Positions 1 through 5,395 are shown, numbered from the stretch's first letter. The stretch is 12,128 bases of DNA from GWC2-37-8 sp964485555 (GCA_964485555.1 CAZAJN010000039.1:1-12128), one strand, 5' to 3'. Numbers and translations are program-made. Notes: generated from the sequence alone by a model not told the origin.

Positions 1-57
1 GCGGGGCGGGCGGCGGGCCCGGCCGGCGGGACGGGCGGGCGGTAGGCAAGGTTCGTG
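1..57. other. GC-rich low-complexity sequence at window edge
   Basis: The first ~45 bases consist almost only of G and C in short GGCGGG-like runs, followed abruptly by AT-rich sequence typical of the rest of the window. No gene, hairpin with a T-tract or repeat unit recurring elsewhere is seen. The composition is so unlike the neighbouring DNA that a sequencing or assembly artefact at a contig end is the simplest reading (inference). Confidence 0.6.
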
Positions 58-67
58 ATTCTTTTTT

Positions 68-790
68 CTATTTGAAGTATTCCAAATGCACTTGATCTCC
101 GATGACGACATAGCTGCAACTATCAATCCAATCTCCCGAATTTGCATAGACAACTCCATCTGGCTCAATCAGAATTTCTGGCCAATGGCTGTGCCCGATG
201 ATTATGCCGCTTAATTTTCGCGAGCGAGCATAAGAGACTGCAAGCCTTCTTATTTTGGCAACCATTTCCGCATATTTTTTGGAATGCTTTTCAGCTGAAA
301 GTGATTTTTTTGAACGTGAAAAAAATCTTACAATAGTATTAATCTTGACAAGTAGAATGTAAAGTTGGTCGAGAAGTATCGAAATTACGATATGGTTCCG
401 AGTGAAAGCATCGAACTCATCACCATGCATCACGAGATATCTATGATGATTATGTCTGACGATGTATTCATTTCTCATTTTTATCTTGCCGAAAGTGAAT
501 TTGGAAAATGCCCAAAAAGCCCTGTCATGATTGCCGGGGATATAGACGATTTTTGTTCCCAATTCTGACAACTGAGCCACCAACGTTATCACGCGATGCT
601 CATGATCTTCAATTTTTTTATAATTCGTGCTCCAAAGCTCAAAAACATCTCCAGCCAAAACCAATCTCTTGGGTGGCTCTTTCACGAGCTCGGCCAAAAA
701 ACGAATTATTTCCTTGGTCTTGCTCTTATTTGAGCCAAGGTGAAAATCGCTCATCACTATAGTGTCCTCTTTGTTGTATTTTGGATTCAT
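68..790 (-). CDS. LpxH-like calcineurin-type metallophosphoesterase
   Basis: A 240-residue phosphoesterase of the UDP-2,3-diacylglucosamine diphosphatase-like family (COG2908 type). The dinuclear-metal motifs are all present in order: DFH at residues 15-17, GDVFELW from 47, GNHD at 86-89, HGDEFD from 122 and GHSHWP at 199-204. Family members hydrolyse phosphoester or pyrophosphate bonds with two metal ions at the cytoplasmic face of the membrane. Whether this one acts in lipid A synthesis is doubtful, because no other lipid A gene is visible and the suspected lineage usually lacks that pathway; the substrate is therefore unknown. The open frame extends upstream to 922, but that extension crosses the predicted promoter and a hairpin, and similarity to the family begins near the ATG at 790. 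No Shine-Dalgarno sequence precedes it. It is a single-gene unit read away from nfo. Confidence 0.85.
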   Translation of the reverse strand: MNPKYNKEDTIVMSDFHLGSNKSKTKEIIRFLAELVKEPPKRLVLAGDVFELWSTNYKKIEDHEHRVITLVAQLSELGTKIVYIPGNHDRAFWAFSKFTFGKIKMRNEYIVRHNHHRYLVMHGDEFDAFTRNHIVISILLDQLYILLVKINTIVRFFSRSKKSLSAEKHSKKYAEMVAKIRRLAVSYARSRKLSGIIIGHSHWPEILIEPDGVVYANSGDWIDSCSYVVIGDQVHLEYFK

Positions 791-808
791 TTTGGTTTTT
801 TTAAAGAC

Positions 809-835
809 AAAAAGCGGGCTTTCCACCCGCTTTTT
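809..835 (-). promoter_or_regulatory. 5' leader hairpin (terminator-like)
   Basis: The arms 809-818 and 826-835 form a 10-bp stem (AAAAAGCGGG with CCCGCTTTTT on the + strand) around a 7-base loop. Read on the minus strand it ends in TTTTTG, like an intrinsic terminator, yet it lies between the predicted start of transcription (~842) and the ATG at 790. It begins only ~8 bases into the transcript. It could be an attenuator, a 5' mRNA-stabilising stem, or a terminator for read-through. A similarly placed hairpin with a related core precedes the gene at 11479-11901. Confidence 0.65.
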
Positions 836-848
836 TAAGCTATATCTA

Positions 849-878
849 ATTATAGCACATTTTTTACCGCTTGTCCAA
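849..878 (-). promoter_or_regulatory. Predicted sigma70-type promoter for the phosphoesterase
   Basis: On the minus strand the hexamer TATAAT lies at 849-854, preceded by TGC (extended -10). A -35-like TTGGAC lies 18 bp upstream (873-878). The predicted start of transcription is near 842, which puts the leader hairpin at the very 5' end of the mRNA. Prediction from sequence only. Confidence 0.55.
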
Positions 879-884
879 CATAAA

Positions 885-914
885 TTGTCCCTTTTAAGTT
901 GTATAAAGTATAAT
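885..914 (+). promoter_or_regulatory. Possible promoter for nfo
   Basis: TTGTCC (885-890), an 18-bp spacer and TATAAT (909-914) read towards nfo, giving a leader of about 120 bases that runs through the AT-rich repeat-like stretch. It is back to back with the minus-strand phosphoesterase promoter. The -35 match is partial (4 of 6). Confidence 0.4.
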
Positions 915-934
915 AAGAGCATACAGACTTAATT

Positions 935-1040
935 CGGACTTATGAATTTCGATTTTTGATTGAATTTTTAATGAGCTAGTGTTTGAAAATTAAGACATTT
1001 GATCATTGATTGCAAATTGGAAATTAGAAATTGAAAATTT
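935..1040. repeat. AT-rich repeat-like intergenic stretch
   Basis: About 105 bases upstream of nfo are very poor in GC and contain iterated GAAATT/GAAAATT-like words, most evident at 1018-1040, where similar units recur every 8-11 bases. No coding capacity or tRNA-like fold is visible. The look is that of AT-rich dispersed intergenic sequence; that it recurs elsewhere in this genome cannot be tested from this window. Confidence 0.4.
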
Positions 1041-1871
1041 ATGTATATAGGTTGTCACGTTTCAATTGCTGGAGGAGTTTTCAATGCGCCCGAAAGAGCC
1101 GCTGAACTCGGTTGCGAAGCCATGCAGATTTTCACACGCTCGCCGCAAGGTGGCAAAGCGCCTGAGCTCACAACTGAAGTTTGTGAGAAATTTCAAATTG
1201 CAAAAAACAAATTCCAAATAAAGGAAGTGGTTGTTCACACGCCATACTACATCAATTTCGCCTCTGAAAATAACCGCATCCGTCACGGCAGTGTCAGCGT
1301 GGTCCGCGATGAACTCGAAAGAGCAAGTCTTCTTGGTGCCAAATATGTCATGACCCATCTCGGAAGCGCAGGAACACTCTCAGAGCGTGAAGCATCGGAC
1401 AAAGTTGTCGAGATGCTGACCAAAACTCTCGAAGGATACGAGGGTAGCGCCGAACTCCTGATTGAAAATGCGGCCGGATCAGGAAAAATAATGGGCGACA
1501 CTTTTTCGGAAATTGCCTACATATTGGAAAAAATAAATCATCCCAAACTCACTGGCATTTGCATCGACACCCAACATTCTTTTGCTTCCGGCTACGACTG
1601 GCGCGACTTCAAAAATACTCTTGCAAAAATAGACACTGAACTGGGACTAGAGAAAATAAAACTAATACACACCAACGATAGCAAAACAGAATTCGGTTCT
1701 CGCAAAGATCGCCACGAACATCTCGGCAAAGGCCTGATCGGCGAAGAAGCTTTCAAAAATATTGTGGCTTTCGCTAATGAGAAAAACATCACTATGATCT
1801 GCGAAACAGAATATGATTTCGTCAAAGAGGATATTGCACTGATCAAATCTTTTCGTGACATGTCATCTTGA
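1041..1871 (+). CDS. nfo: Endonuclease IV (AP endonuclease)
   Basis: A 276-residue deoxyribonuclease IV of the Xylose-isomerase-like TIM-barrel family. It incises DNA 5' of abasic sites in base excision repair and also removes 3' blocking groups. All nine residues expected to bind the three zinc ions can be placed: H66, H106, E142, D176, H179, H210, D223, H225 and E255, in contexts such as VHTPYY, THLGS, CIDTQH and DRHEHLG. Length is normal for the family. The start at 1041 fits the conserved N-terminus (GCHVSIAGG from residue 4); no Shine-Dalgarno sequence is present. The last codons and the TGA stop lie inside a dispersed repeat (1861-1903), so the natural C-terminus may have been altered by repeat insertion. 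It converges with the DUF4325 gene. A family 4 uracil-DNA glycosylase at 6182 would supply AP sites for it. Confidence 0.96.
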   Translation: MYIGCHVSIAGGVFNAPERAAELGCEAMQIFTRSPQGGKAPELTTEVCEKFQIAKNKFQIKEVVVHTPYYINFASENNRIRHGSVSVVRDELERASLLGAKYVMTHLGSAGTLSEREASDKVVEMLTKTLEGYEGSAELLIENAAGSGKIMGDTFSEIAYILEKINHPKLTGICIDTQHSFASGYDWRDFKNTLAKIDTELGLEKIKLIHTNDSKTEFGSRKDRHEHLGKGLIGEEAFKNIVAFANEKNITMICETEYDFVKEDIALIKSFRDMSS

Positions 1872-1903
1872 GCGAAGCGTAGCGAAGTCGAAAGATCTGA
1901 GCC
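1861..1903 (+). repeat. Dispersed TGTCAT-type repeat, half unit
   Basis: Begins TGTCATCTTGAGCG and ends AAAGATCTGAGCC, closely matching the left half of the repeat at 4471-4554 (TGTCATTCTGAGCG ... AGAATCTGAGCC). The first bases supply the final sense codons and TGA stop of nfo. The opposite arm ending in ATGACA is missing here. Confidence 0.7.
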
Positions 1904-1916
1904 ATTTTAATACAAA

Positions 1917-1944
1917 ATAAAAAAGACGGCGGTCACGTTGTGAA
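1917..1944 (-). terminator. Possible terminator after the DUF4325 gene
   Basis: Downstream of the DUF4325 stop, the minus strand can form an interrupted stem (GCG plus TCAC arms paired with GTGA plus CGC around GTT), followed five bases later by TTTTTTATTTT. The stem is imperfect, so confidence is low. It would also separate this operon from convergent nfo. Confidence 0.4.
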
Positions 1945-1974
1945 GCGCATTCTTTGCGGTGAATGCAAAACGAA

Positions 1975-2268
1975 TCATTTCTTTACCACAAATTTTATTT
2001 TATTAATCTCTTCAAGTAATTCAATCGTAAGTATTACGGATTGGTTTGAAGATGGGTGCAAAATCAAACGATCACCAAATCGTTCATGCAAAGGTCGCAA
2101 AAATTCATCGCCCCAAGATGGTGAAAACGTCAAAACACCTTCAAAGGAAATTTCAACAATTTCATTTTCATCAACGCCTTCCAATGTTGGCAAAAATGCT
2201 GCCAATGCTTCTTTTCCAGTCTGCCGAGAAACAAGCGTGGTTCCAAATTTTTTTAATTCGATAATCAT
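1975..2268 (-). CDS. STAS-like DUF4325 protein
   Basis: A 97-residue protein with the pattern of the STAS-like DUF4325 family: an N-terminal LVSRQTGKEAL segment (12-22), a hydrophobic strand EIVEISFEGVLTF (36-48), then SPSWGDEFLRPL (49-60) and HERFG. STAS-fold proteins typically act as small switch partners, for example anti-sigma-factor antagonists controlled by a GHKL-type ATPase. Here the gene lies 19 bases downstream of an HTH/HATPase fusion on the same strand, so the two are very likely co-transcribed and may bind each other (inference). There is no Shine-Dalgarno sequence. The usual phosphorylatable serine cannot be assigned confidently; S49 and S51 lie at the corresponding loop. Confidence 0.75.
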   Translation of the reverse strand: MIIELKKFGTTLVSRQTGKEALAAFLPTLEGVDENEIVEISFEGVLTFSPSWGDEFLRPLHERFGDRLILHPSSNQSVILTIELLEEINKIKFVVKK

Positions 2269-2287
2269 ATGTTTGTAAAATATATTT

Positions 2288-3013
2288 TTAGAATTTAATC
2301 CTTATCAAGCAACCTTTGATTTCATTGTCAGCCTTTTTAATAAAAAGCTCCGAAGATTTTCTTTCAATATTTAAAATCGCCTTTCCGCTTTGAAACTGAA
2401 GTTCCATGTCTGCTAGCGCCACAACTTTTCTCACAAACTTAAGACCATTGCCTCTTTCCTCTGGAGCTCTTCCTGAAATAATTTCCGTGAAAGCAACTTT
2501 CAAAGCATCTTTATCATCAGCAATCTCAGGCTTAACTCTTTTTAGTGTCTTATAAACTCCTTGTCCTCTATCAGCCAACACAATTTCTTTTTTGTCCAAA
2601 TCATATGAGAAAAAAATTCCTGGAACATCTCGCCAATTTCCCAGATTGTGATCAAAGGAATTGTTTCCTATTTCACCCACCGCAGCCACAATCAACGAAA
2701 ATTTTTCTTCAAATCCTGGCAATGCAATCAGCAAACCTTCCATTTCAATCAGCCTTATTTGAAAAACAGCGCCAGTCTGGCAATAAAAATTTTCCAAAGG
2801 CTCAACTCCCTTTTCATTGTTCAGCCAGCCTGAAGCAATAGAGAAAGTAGAAACCATGCTCATTTTTTCGATTTCAGAGAGCAAATATGCCCTTCTGCCA
2901 GTTGGAGTTCGCAAAGACTTAAGTTTACCGCTCTTGTCCCACCTGCGAAGAGTTGTCGTGGTAATTCCCAATATTTTCGCCACCTTTCCAATTGAAATCA
3001 GCTTATTGTCCAT
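2288..3013 (-). CDS. MerR-type HTH fused to a GHKL/HATPase domain
   Basis: A 241-residue fusion. Residues ~5-50 are a MerR/excisionase-type winged HTH (SIGKVAKILGIT, then LRRWDKSGKL and the wing RTPTGRRAYLL). Residues ~75-215 carry an ATP-binding domain of the histidine-kinase/anti-sigma-factor class: N box GEIGNNSFDHN (113-123, E114 and N117/N118), G1 box DRGQGV (148-153) and G2 box ERGNGLKFV (187-194). No histidine phospho-acceptor domain or membrane segment is seen, so it is not an ordinary sensor kinase. The next gene encodes a STAS-like protein, the type of partner such ATPases bind or phosphorylate, which suggests a partner-switching transcription regulator. The start at 3013 is chosen because the HTH begins there and the predicted -10 element at 3044-3049 would lie inside a longer frame. 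Two identical operator-like repeats in the promoter suggest autoregulation. Target genes are unknown. Confidence 0.82.
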   Translation of the reverse strand: MDNKLISIGKVAKILGITTTTLRRWDKSGKLKSLRTPTGRRAYLLSEIEKMSMVSTFSIASGWLNNEKGVEPLENFYCQTGAVFQIRLIEMEGLLIALPGFEEKFSLIVAAVGEIGNNSFDHNLGNWRDVPGIFFSYDLDKKEIVLADRGQGVYKTLKRVKPEIADDKDALKVAFTEIISGRAPEERGNGLKFVRKVVALADMELQFQSGKAILNIERKSSELFIKKADNEIKGCLIRIKF

Positions 3014-3043
3014 TATTTTCAAATTTATACTATTTATACTAAA

Positions 3044-3072
3044 AGTATACAAACATATACATTTTATGTCAA
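3044..3072 (-). promoter_or_regulatory. Strong promoter of the HTH-ATPase/STAS-like operon
   Basis: On the minus strand: TTGACA (3067-3072), a 17-bp spacer and TATACT (3044-3049). This is a near-consensus housekeeping promoter. The predicted transcription start is about 3037, leaving a leader of ~24 bases. One copy of the 20-bp repeat covers the -10 and most of the spacer; the other lies just upstream of the -35. Confidence 0.75.
3045..3064. promoter_or_regulatory. Operator-like repeat 1 (GTATA-N6-TATAC)
   Basis: This 20-bp sequence is identical to that at 3077-3096. It contains a perfect inverted repeat GTATA-N6-TATAC, the usual form of a dimeric repressor site, and overlaps the -10 element and spacer of the HTH-ATPase promoter. 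The two copies start 32 bp apart, about three helical turns, so they would present on the same face of DNA. The natural candidate ligand is the MerR-type HTH encoded downstream (inference). Confidence 0.7.
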
Positions 3073-3076
3073 TAAT

Positions 3077-3096
3077 GTATACAAACATATACATTT
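3077..3096. promoter_or_regulatory. Operator-like repeat 2 (GTATA-N6-TATAC)
   Basis: An exact second copy of the 20 bp at 3045-3064, placed upstream of the -35 element. The same-phase spacing favours cooperative binding of two dimers. Confidence 0.7.
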
Positions 3097-3103
3097 GGCA
3101 AAT

Positions 3104-3133
3104 AAAAAGGCGTTGTCACATTGGACAGCGCCT
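3104..3133 (-). terminator. Intrinsic terminator of the small-protein cassette
   Basis: On the minus strand, arms 3124-3132 and 3109-3117 form a 9-bp stem with one G-U pair around a 6-base loop, extended by an A-T pair and followed by TTTTTATTTG. It starts 7 bases after the stop of the last small gene and ends before the operator repeats of the next operon. Confidence 0.85.
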
Positions 3134-3139
3134 CAGTTT

Positions 3140-3436
3140 TTATTTAACCATGCCGGCGATCTCTCTGACCATATCGGTCATAAACTCCTCCATAGCCTGA
3201 GAGAATTCACTCCTATCATCTCCAGCCAGCATGCCAAGTGGCAAAAGTGCACCAGAGAGCTGTTTGCAGAATATCAGTTTTTCACCATTAGCCTTGTGCT
3301 CTTTTTTCAACTCCCGCGCACTAGTGCCATAAGTGAAAAACACTCGACCATGATCATGAATGATCAAAAAAGGTTTGGCTTTTCTCACGATGGGCTCCTC
3401 TTGAATCAAGATGCATGCCTGCCTCAACCCGCTCAT
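3140..3436 (-). CDS. Small protein of unknown function (cassette gene 3)
   Basis: I do not recognise this 98-residue protein. It has no signal peptide or clear membrane segment. The middle holds a strand-rich part (FLIIHDHGRVFFTYGTSAREL, beginning near residue 23, quoted in part here as FLIIHDHGRVFF), then a charged stretch, a hydrophobic segment GALLPLGMLAG and a C-terminal amphipathic helix with several methionines. The start at 3436 is preferred over the in-frame ATG at 3460 because AGGAGG lies 6 bases upstream of it, one of the few strong Shine-Dalgarno sequences in the window. It is the last gene of a three-gene minus-strand unit and is followed directly by a strong terminator. Confidence 0.65.
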   Translation of the reverse strand: MSGLRQACILIQEEPIVRKAKPFLIIHDHGRVFFTYGTSARELKKEHKANGEKLIFCKQLSGALLPLGMLAGDDRSEFSQAMEEFMTDMVREIAGMVK

Positions 3437-3475
3437 TGTATTCCTCCTATTTGGATTCATGAAAGTGCATTTCTG

Positions 3476-3778
3476 CTAGTCATCAAAAGGACGACCACAG
3501 CACGGACAACATTCGGAAGAGCCATGACCAGTCTCATACATCGGACCGTCACAGTCACCGCTTGGACTCAGATGCTCCAAGTATTCCAGCTCAATATTTC
3601 CTTCCTTTATTAAGTCAGAAACAGCTGCTGCTTCTTCAGTAGTAATAGAACTGCCATCAAAAAACATAATGCTGTGGATACCATCACTGCAGGAGTGGTG
3701 CTTCGGGTAATTCTCGTAGACTACCTGAATTTCCTTGTTCCCTGCCATACCGAAATACTTGTAGAAGTCACTGGCCAT
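3476..3778 (-). CDS. Small zinc-ribbon-like protein of unknown function (cassette gene 2)
   Basis: I do not recognise this 100-residue acidic protein. Its C-terminus ends in ECCPCCGRPFDD, with a CPxCG-type knuckle that is typical of half a zinc ribbon; other cysteines at C32 and in SGDCDG could complete a metal site. No membrane segment or signal peptide is seen. The ATG at 3778 is chosen over that at 3784 because AAAGGAG then lies at the proper distance (7 bases); for the earlier ATG the spacing would be about one base. The sequence just before its start is nearly the same as that before cassette gene 1, including GGAGAATG and CC before the ATG, which suggests a common origin of the translation signals. 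Confidence 0.65.
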   Translation of the reverse strand: MASDFYKYFGMAGNKEIQVVYENYPKHHSCSDGIHSIMFFDGSSITTEEAAAVSDLIKEGNIELEYLEHLSPSGDCDGPMYETGHGSSECCPCCGRPFDD

Positions 3779-3829
3779 GGTCATTCTCCTTTATGTAGGT
3801 CCGATTTAAAATAAATTTTTTCCTATGAA

Positions 3830-3847
3830 TTCACTTTTTCAAGTGAA
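3830..3847 (-). promoter_or_regulatory. Short hairpin between cassette genes 1 and 2
   Basis: Perfect 7-bp inverted repeat TTCACTT / AAGTGAA around a 4-base loop, about 50 bases upstream of cassette gene 2. With the larger stem at 3860-3889 it forms a two-hairpin intergenic element. There is no following T-tract on the minus strand, so it is not an ordinary terminator; an mRNA-processing or stabilising role is possible. Confidence 0.55.
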
Positions 3848-3859
3848 CTCAATGAGAGA

Positions 3860-3889
3860 GGCAAGGAAGTTAGTTTCAACTTCCTTGCC
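3860..3889 (-). promoter_or_regulatory. Perfect 12-bp stem-loop between cassette genes 1 and 2
   Basis: Arms 3860-3871 and 3878-3889 (GGCAAGGAAGTT with AACTTCCTTGCC) pair perfectly around a 6-base loop. On the minus strand it is preceded by TTTTTT and followed by TCTCTC, so it is at best a weak terminator and may set the relative amounts of upstream and downstream mRNA. Confidence 0.7.
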
Positions 3890-3895
3890 AAAAAA

Positions 3896-4237
3896 TTATT
3901 CAACCAATTTCCAATTTTCAGTCCAACGAGGATAAGATTCATTAAATGTACGCTTATCCCACGGTTCATAGTTACAAGCGTTTCTGATTTCGCCGATAGC
4001 ATTAGCGTTGAATTTATCACCAGTAAAATTGTTACGGGTATAATGTGTAACCAAATTTGCAACGTTTTCTGGCACCTCATATTCATGCTTCTGACATGTG
4101 CCATCGCAAGGGCGAAAGTGATCACAAAAGTTATTTCCCAAACCTGTATACTTAGTGAAATGAACCTTGCCGTCAACACAGAAACCACTTATCTCCATGC
4201 CATTTTCAACGTAGGAATTAAATTTCTTAGCTTTCAT
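3896..4237 (-). CDS. Small cysteine-containing protein of unknown function (cassette gene 1)
   Basis: I do not recognise this 113-residue protein. Residues 18-50 contain a cluster of possible metal ligands (C20, then C38, H40, C44, C48 and H51 in the stretch NNFCDHFRPCDGTCQKHEYE), rich in aromatic and charged residues. The C-terminal half is rich in asparagine, tyrosine and tryptophan (YPRWTENWKLVE at the end). No signal peptide or membrane segment is seen. AAGGAG lies 6 bases before the ATG. It is the first gene of a three-gene unit behind a strong promoter with an inverted repeat, and a two-hairpin element separates it from gene 2. Confidence 0.65.
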   Translation of the reverse strand: MKAKKFNSYVENGMEISGFCVDGKVHFTKYTGLGNNFCDHFRPCDGTCQKHEYEVPENVANLVTHYTRNNFTGDKFNANAIGEIRNACNYEPWDKRTFNESYPRWTENWKLVE

Positions 4238-4320
4238 GGCATTCTCCTTTTTATGTCATTGGTTGATTTTCAATGTACTAGTTGCGATGTTTCTTGTTTG
4301 CTAATTCATCGTAACAGCGT

Positions 4321-4349
4321 AGTATAGCAGTTCTGACGTCAAACGTCAA
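4321..4349 (-). promoter_or_regulatory. Promoter of the small-protein cassette with operator-like inverted repeat
   Basis: On the minus strand: TTGACG (4344-4349), a 17-bp spacer and TATACT (4321-4326). A perfect inverted repeat TGACGT-CAA-ACGTCA (4334-4348) overlaps the -35 and upstream half of the spacer, where a repressor would block RNA polymerase. The predicted transcription start is near 4314. Confidence 0.7.
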
Positions 4350-4418
4350 CAATAGCGACTATTATTTTGAATAATTGCTATATTTACCTTATTATAAGCT
4401 CTTTTCATATACTAAGTA

Positions 4419-4447
4419 TTGACACTTTCGCCGTTATTTGCTAAAAT
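4419..4447 (+). promoter_or_regulatory. Promoter of the TrmB-type regulator gene
   Basis: TTGACA (4419-4424), a 17-bp spacer and TAAAAT (4442-4447). The predicted transcription start is near 4454, so the whole palindromic repeat at 4471-4554 would be in the 5' leader. Confidence 0.7.
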
Positions 4448-4470
4448 ATAATTATACATAACCCTATTTA

Positions 4471-4554
4471 TGTCATTCTGAGCGATACGTCAGCAGACGG
4501 AGAGTCGAAGAATCTGAGCCCCCGTAAGATCTCTCGGCTGCGCTCGAGATGACA
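4471..4554 (+). repeat. Dispersed TGTCAT...ATGACA palindromic repeat, complete unit
   Basis: An 84-bp element bounded by TGTCATTCTGAGCG and CGCTCGAGATGACA, which are imperfect inverted repeats of each other. It shares its left half with 1861-1903 and its end motifs with 5396-5457 and 6012-6082. It would fold into a long hairpin in the leader of the gene at 4562. REP-like or MITE-like in form. Confidence 0.75.
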
Positions 4555-4561
4555 AAGCATT

Positions 4562-5389
4562 ATGGAAAGACTAAAAAACGAACTTCAAAATATCGGGCTC
4601 AATGATAAAGAAGCAAGGATCTACCTTGCCTGCCTTGAGCTTGGGCCGACCAATATTCAAAATATAGCCAGCAAGGCCGACATCAAACGCAGCACTGTAT
4701 ATGAAATTTTGGAAAGTCTCAAGGGAAAAGGTCTGATGCACACGACTACCAAAGGAAAAAGAAAGCAATACCTGGCCGCCGAACCAGAAAACTTGCTTGC
4801 AACCATCAAAGAGAAGGAAAAAGCGCTCAAGGAAATCCTCCCCCAACTTAAATCGATCAACAACGTCGGATTCGCCAAACCGAAAATCACCTTCTATGAA
4901 GGCAAAGAAGGTCTGCGTGAAATATATATGGAAGCTTTGAAATCTTCAACGAATAATGCTGATTGGATTTCTCCCATGAAGTCAGTTCTGGAAACAGTTG
5001 GCACCGAGTGGATGGAGCACTATGTTGAGCTCAAAGTAAAAAAGAATTATTGGATTCGTTCAATCCATGTTTCTGATCTCGTGATTGACTCATACAAATA
5101 TCAAGATTCAACCACTTTCAAAAAAACTTTGCGCGATGTGCGTTTTTCTCCCAAGGATATGAACATTCCAAATGCTATTGGAATCTATGATAACAAAGTG
5201 GCTATTCTAAGTTCTCGCAAGGAAGGCTTCGGTTTCATCATCGAAAGCGACGACTACGCCCAATCCATGAAAGAACTCTACAAACTTCTCTGGGACAAAA
5301 GTCTCACACCCGAACAACTTAACAGCCAAGACAAAAATCTTGAAAATCAAAAACCTCAAGCTGCGACAGAGGAAGATATTTATTACTAA
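4562..5389 (+). CDS. TrmB-type HTH transcriptional regulator
   Basis: A 275-residue regulator. Residues ~1-75 form a TrmB-type winged helix domain: LNDKEARIYLACLELGPTN, then IASKADIKRSTVYEILESL and the wing GLMHTTTKGKRKQYLAAE. A coiled-coil-like linker (80-100) leads to a C-terminal domain starting KITFYEGKEGLREIY, common in TrmB-like proteins of CPR bacteria and related to the phospholipase-D-like effector domain; its HKD motif is not evident, so it is probably a sensing rather than catalytic domain. The C-terminal ~25 residues are polar and probably disordered. The ligand and targets are unknown. There is no Shine-Dalgarno sequence; the start at 4562 fits the family and lies 7 bases after a palindromic repeat. 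It heads a same-strand group with two further genes. Confidence 0.85.
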   Translation: MERLKNELQNIGLNDKEARIYLACLELGPTNIQNIASKADIKRSTVYEILESLKGKGLMHTTTKGKRKQYLAAEPENLLATIKEKEKALKEILPQLKSINNVGFAKPKITFYEGKEGLREIYMEALKSSTNNADWISPMKSVLETVGTEWMEHYVELKVKKNYWIRSIHVSDLVIDSYKYQDSTTFKKTLRDVRFSPKDMNIPNAIGIYDNKVAILSSRKEGFGFIIESDDYAQSMKELYKLLWDKSLTPEQLNSQDKNLENQKPQAATEEDIYY

Positions 5390-5395
5390 AAAAAC

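Larger units (their letters stand above)
4238..4561. other. Divergent regulatory intergenic region
   Basis: This 324-base gap has no supported gene. It holds, from left to right: the ~77-base leader of the small-protein cassette, its minus-strand promoter with an inverted repeat, a short inverted repeat AATAG-CGA-CTATT (4351-4363), a plus-strand promoter for the TrmB-type gene, and a complete dispersed palindromic repeat that ends 7 bases before that gene's start. Confidence 0.7.

Noticed and set aside
791..922. N-terminal extension of the phosphoesterase open frame to 922
   Set aside because: It would have to be read through the predicted promoter and leader hairpin; family similarity begins at the ATG at 790.
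3014..3094. Upstream extension of the HTH-ATPase frame
   Set aside because: It would cover the -10 and -35 elements and the operator repeats; the HTH domain starts just after the ATG at 3013.
3823..4188. 121-residue minus-strand open frame overlapping cassette gene 1
   Set aside because: It lies in another frame over the gene at 3896-4237, has no ribosome binding site, and runs through the 3860-3889 hairpin; cassette gene 1 has a strong Shine-Dalgarno sequence.
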